A DNA stretch of 46,496 nt, from contig JACNLC010000031.1 of NCBI GenBank assembly GCA_014381725.1, forward strand, positions 1-46,496, given 5' to 3'. This document shows, piece after piece, positions 44,731 through 46,496 of this stretch. The position numbers were made by a program, and so were the translations under genes. This stretch comes from Fidelibacterota bacterium (GTDB lineage: Bacteria > Fidelibacterota > Marinisomatia > SCGC-AAA003-L08 > JACNLC01). Numbering within the stretch: position 1 is the stretch's first letter; every line of letters starts with the position of its first letter. The notes below the pieces were generated by a model that saw only the letters and a program-made list of their open reading frames with translations, did not search any database and was not told the origin of the DNA.

Positions 44731-46037
44731 GATATTCGATAAACAAACCTCAGGTTTCACAGAAACAAAAAAATATTTTCAGTTATATTTTAATAATCTT
44801 GTTTGGAATATTGTTAGCCAATTGTGAGTTTTTTACAGAACCAGAATCTAATCCACCTGAATATATTTCACAAAATTATTGGTTAAATGTGAATGGAATA
44901 TTAAAAATAGAAATCAGCGAATTTATTGCTGAGTCAGATATTATTTCTTCAGTTGAAATGATTGATGATGGAGATACTTCAGTCTGTGTTGTTGAAATTG
45001 ATGATAGCATTGTTACAATTACTGCAACTGGTTTGGGGAGTAGTAATATTCTAATAAAAATTAAAGCAGACAATCAAGAACATCGAATTTATTTAACTGT
45101 GGATGTACTAAGTGGATATCCAGTCAATTTGTTTATGGGAGAGTATTTTACTCTTGAACTATCGGAAATTTCAGATACACTGCCTGATTATGATTCATTA
45201 TCTGTTGTGCTGGATTCACTTGATAATACAGTAGAAGTATTATCTATTGGAAGTGATTATATAAATTTTATGGGGATTTCTCCTTTTGAAACCACAGGGG
45301 AGATTCAATACTTTTTGGTTGGTGAACTAAAGGATAAAAGTCTATTATCCTTTAATTGTAAAATCCGCAAAGTAGTTCTTGGAGAAATGTTTACAAACGA
45401 TAATTGTGCAGGTTGTGTTGAAGGTAATCACAAAGTAGATGAGATAATAGAAAACAAAGAAGAATCGGTTGCAATCATTCGCTATCATTTAAATTGGCCT
45501 GACCCAAATGATCCAATGTACTTGTATAATGTTGCTGAAAATGAAGCTCGAATGTATTTTTATCAAGATTTCTTTAGTGATGATGCCTGGGCATTGCCTA
45601 ATTTCATTGTTGGAGGAGTTGAAAATCCTGTTAGCGTTGAGACCGACTGGGAATTTTCTGTACAATCACTTATAGGAGGAGATGCTTCTGTTTATATAGG
45701 TCACGAAGTAGAAGCATCAGGTACAGATTCAATTTTGGTTACAGTTCAGATTTATACACAAGAACAGATAGTAGGATCTTATGATTGTTATGCTGTAGTG
45801 GTTGAGGATAATTATGAACACTCTGGAGGAAACGGAGAAAATATCCATCATCAAGTTATGCGCGACATGGAAGTTAAAGAAGATATTGCAATTGATGGCA
45901 ATATTGAATTTTCTTTAAAGCTCTTGAGGCCTCCCGGGTATTCATTGGAGAATACTAATTTCCATATAGTTACATTTTTGCAAAATTCAGACAAAGAAGT
46001 ACTTCAGACTAATATTGATCATCCAATAATTGAGTAA
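44727..46037 (+). CDS. Omp28-like lipoprotein with thioredoxin-fold domain and Ig-like domain
   Basis: A 436-residue exported lipoprotein. The hydrophobic stretch YILIILFGILLANC ends in lipobox-like LANC (Cys about residue 33). Residues about 65-130 look like a BIG2/Ig-type domain (VVEIDDSIVTITATGLGSSN). The core resembles the Omp28 family: VVLGEMFTNDNCAGCVEGNH with a CAGC redox-like motif (Cys227, Cys230), then WALPNFIVGG with the cis-Pro-like position. Omp28-type proteins carry similar CxxC thioredoxin-like folds. The ATG overlaps the end of the barrel gene (ATGA). With TlpA and the barrel upstream it probably acts in envelope thiol chemistry, which is an inference. Confidence 0.65.
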   Translation: MRYSINKPQVSQKQKNIFSYILIILFGILLANCEFFTEPESNPPEYISQNYWLNVNGILKIEISEFIAESDIISSVEMIDDGDTSVCVVEIDDSIVTITATGLGSSNILIKIKADNQEHRIYLTVDVLSGYPVNLFMGEYFTLELSEISDTLPDYDSLSVVLDSLDNTVEVLSIGSDYINFMGISPFETTGEIQYFLVGELKDKSLLSFNCKIRKVVLGEMFTNDNCAGCVEGNHKVDEIIENKEESVAIIRYHLNWPDPNDPMYLYNVAENEARMYFYQDFFSDDAWALPNFIVGGVENPVSVETDWEFSVQSLIGGDASVYIGHEVEASGTDSILVTVQIYTQEQIVGSYDCYAVVVEDNYEHSGGNGENIHHQVMRDMEVKEDIAIDGNIEFSLKLLRPPGYSLENTNFHIVTFLQNSDKEVLQTNIDHPIIE

Positions 46038-46121
46038 ATTGTATCACCATTAGTTCCCAATTTATATTGTATGAAGTGATTAGAACTCATTAAATTTCCT
46101 AGCTATTTTCAAGTAATATTT

Positions 46122-46192
46122 TGGGGGATCGTCTAATGGCAGGACATCAGACTCTGACTCTGAGTATTGGGGTTCGAATCCCTATTCCCCAG
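46122..46192 (+). tRNA. tRNA-Gln (CTG)
   Basis: The gene begins TGGGGGATCGTCTAATGGC and ends TTCCCCA plus discriminator G. The anticodon arm TCAGA-CTCTGAC-TCTGA gives CTG. The U1-A72 pair and G73 fit tRNA-Gln. CCA is not encoded (AGCAGG follows). Length 71 bases; first of three clustered tRNAs. Confidence 0.95.
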
Positions 46193-46253
46193 CAGGAGAA
46201 GCATAAAAATATGAATTACGAACTAGAATTAAGAATTTAGAAAATAAATATTT

Positions 46254-46325
46254 GGTCCGTTCGTCTAGGGGTTAGGACGCTGGCCTCTCACGCCGGTAAC
46301 AGGGGTTCGATTCCCCTACGGACTA
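46254..46325 (+). tRNA. tRNA-Glu (CTC)
   Basis: It begins GGTCCGTTCGTCTAGGGG and ends ACGGACT plus A. The anticodon arm CTGGC-CTCTCAC-GCCGG gives CTC. The T-arm AGGGGTTCGATTCCCCT is perfect. The first acceptor pair is G-U, and CCA is not encoded. Length 72 bases. Confidence 0.95.
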
Positions 46326-46370
46326 CAAAATAATTGACAATTATAAATTGTTAGTTATCAATTTAAAATT

Positions 46371-46444
46371 GCACCCGTGGCTCAATTGGATAGAGTTCCT
46401 GACTACGAATCAGGCGGTTACAGGTTCGAATCCTGTCGGGTGTA
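46371..46444 (+). tRNA. tRNA-Arg (ACG)
   Basis: It begins GCACCCGTGGCTCAATTGG and ends CGGGTGT plus A. The anticodon arm CCTGA-CTACGAA-TCAGG gives ACG, so inosine modification by TadA is expected to read CGN. The first acceptor pair is G-U, and CCA is not encoded. Length 74 bases. Confidence 0.95.
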
Positions 46445-46449
46445 CATCA

Positions 46450-46470
46450 GTAAATAATCCAGTGATTATT
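46450..46470 (+). terminator. Possible weak terminator after the tRNA array
   Basis: AAATAATC pairs with GATTATTT around a CAGT loop and is followed by a short T-run (TTTTCC). The stem is almost all A-T, so it is weak. A second dyad follows to the window end (CCC-T-ACAA...TTGTGGG, 46478-46496). Confidence 0.45.
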
Positions 46471-46496
46471 TTCCAAACCCTACAAGCGATTGTGGG

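Overview
This is an AT-rich (roughly one-third GC by eye), gene-dense bacterial chromosome segment. It carries core housekeeping genes and no sign of phage, insertion sequences or CRISPR. The organism is Gram-negative: there are at least four outer-membrane beta-barrel or Wzi-like proteins, lipoproteins, and a lytic transglycosylase with LysM domains. A member of the FCB superphylum is most likely, possibly Candidatus Marinimicrobia (SAR406) or a relative. The reasons are the short signal peptides ending in SQ/AQ, DUF2851, a 29-residue AURKAIP1/COX24-type ribosomal peptide, an Omp28-like lipoprotein, a cohesin-like secreted domain, tRNAs without encoded CCA, and a split GcvP. Clear AAGGAGG-type Shine-Dalgarno (SD) sites argue against a typical Bacteroidota with a sequestered anti-SD. 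The assignment is inference.

Layout. (1) 1-7.7 kb, + strand: surface-polysaccharide genes, namely a truncated membrane polymerase-like gene, Wzx-type flippase, TupA-like ATP-grasp protein, GT4 glycosyltransferase, WecA/TagO-type initiating transferase, UDP-glucuronate decarboxylase and Wzi-like outer-membrane protein. (2) 7.7-16.4 kb: a housekeeping run of serS, plsC, a DUF2851 gene, a MltD-like gene, sppA, HU, the AURKAIP1/COX24-domain peptide, a strong terminator, then xseA-xseB-nadK. (3) 16.5-22.2 kb: accessory genes, namely a 1050-residue STAND-type ATPase with TPR-like repeats, tRNA-Leu, a MORN-like lipoprotein, and a secreted modular protein. (4) 22.2-25.8 kb, minus strand: the perR-ahpC-sodB oxidative-stress operon, a SurA/PpiD-like chaperone and tRNA-Ala. 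(5) 25.9-40.4 kb, + strand: a small membrane protein, an outer-membrane protein, alaS-gcvPB-PPC domain gene, a pilin-like/PilM-like/PilN-like trio, rsmD-coaD-pta-fmdB, an isocitrate-dehydrogenase-like gene, obg and dprA. (6) 40.5-46.5 kb: a second secreted protein sharing an N-terminal domain with the one at 20.7 kb, a TlpA-barrel-Omp28-like redox cluster, and a tRNA array (Gln, Glu, Arg).

The most unusual items are a repeated secreted N-terminal domain of about 145 residues found in two otherwise different proteins (20.7 and 40.6 kb), a multi-hairpin interspersed repeat present twice (6.1 and 38.3 kb) and once read in frame into the Wzi-like gene, a pilin-like/PilM/PilN-like mini-cluster, a large STAND ATPase with no visible effector, and the tiny AURKAIP1/COX24 ribosomal peptide. 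No stretch over about 340 bases lacks a gene. The longest spacers are 19670-20007 (a terminator and tRNA-Leu), 20476-20744 (a possible promoter and a small hairpin) and 46038-46121 (nothing recognisable).
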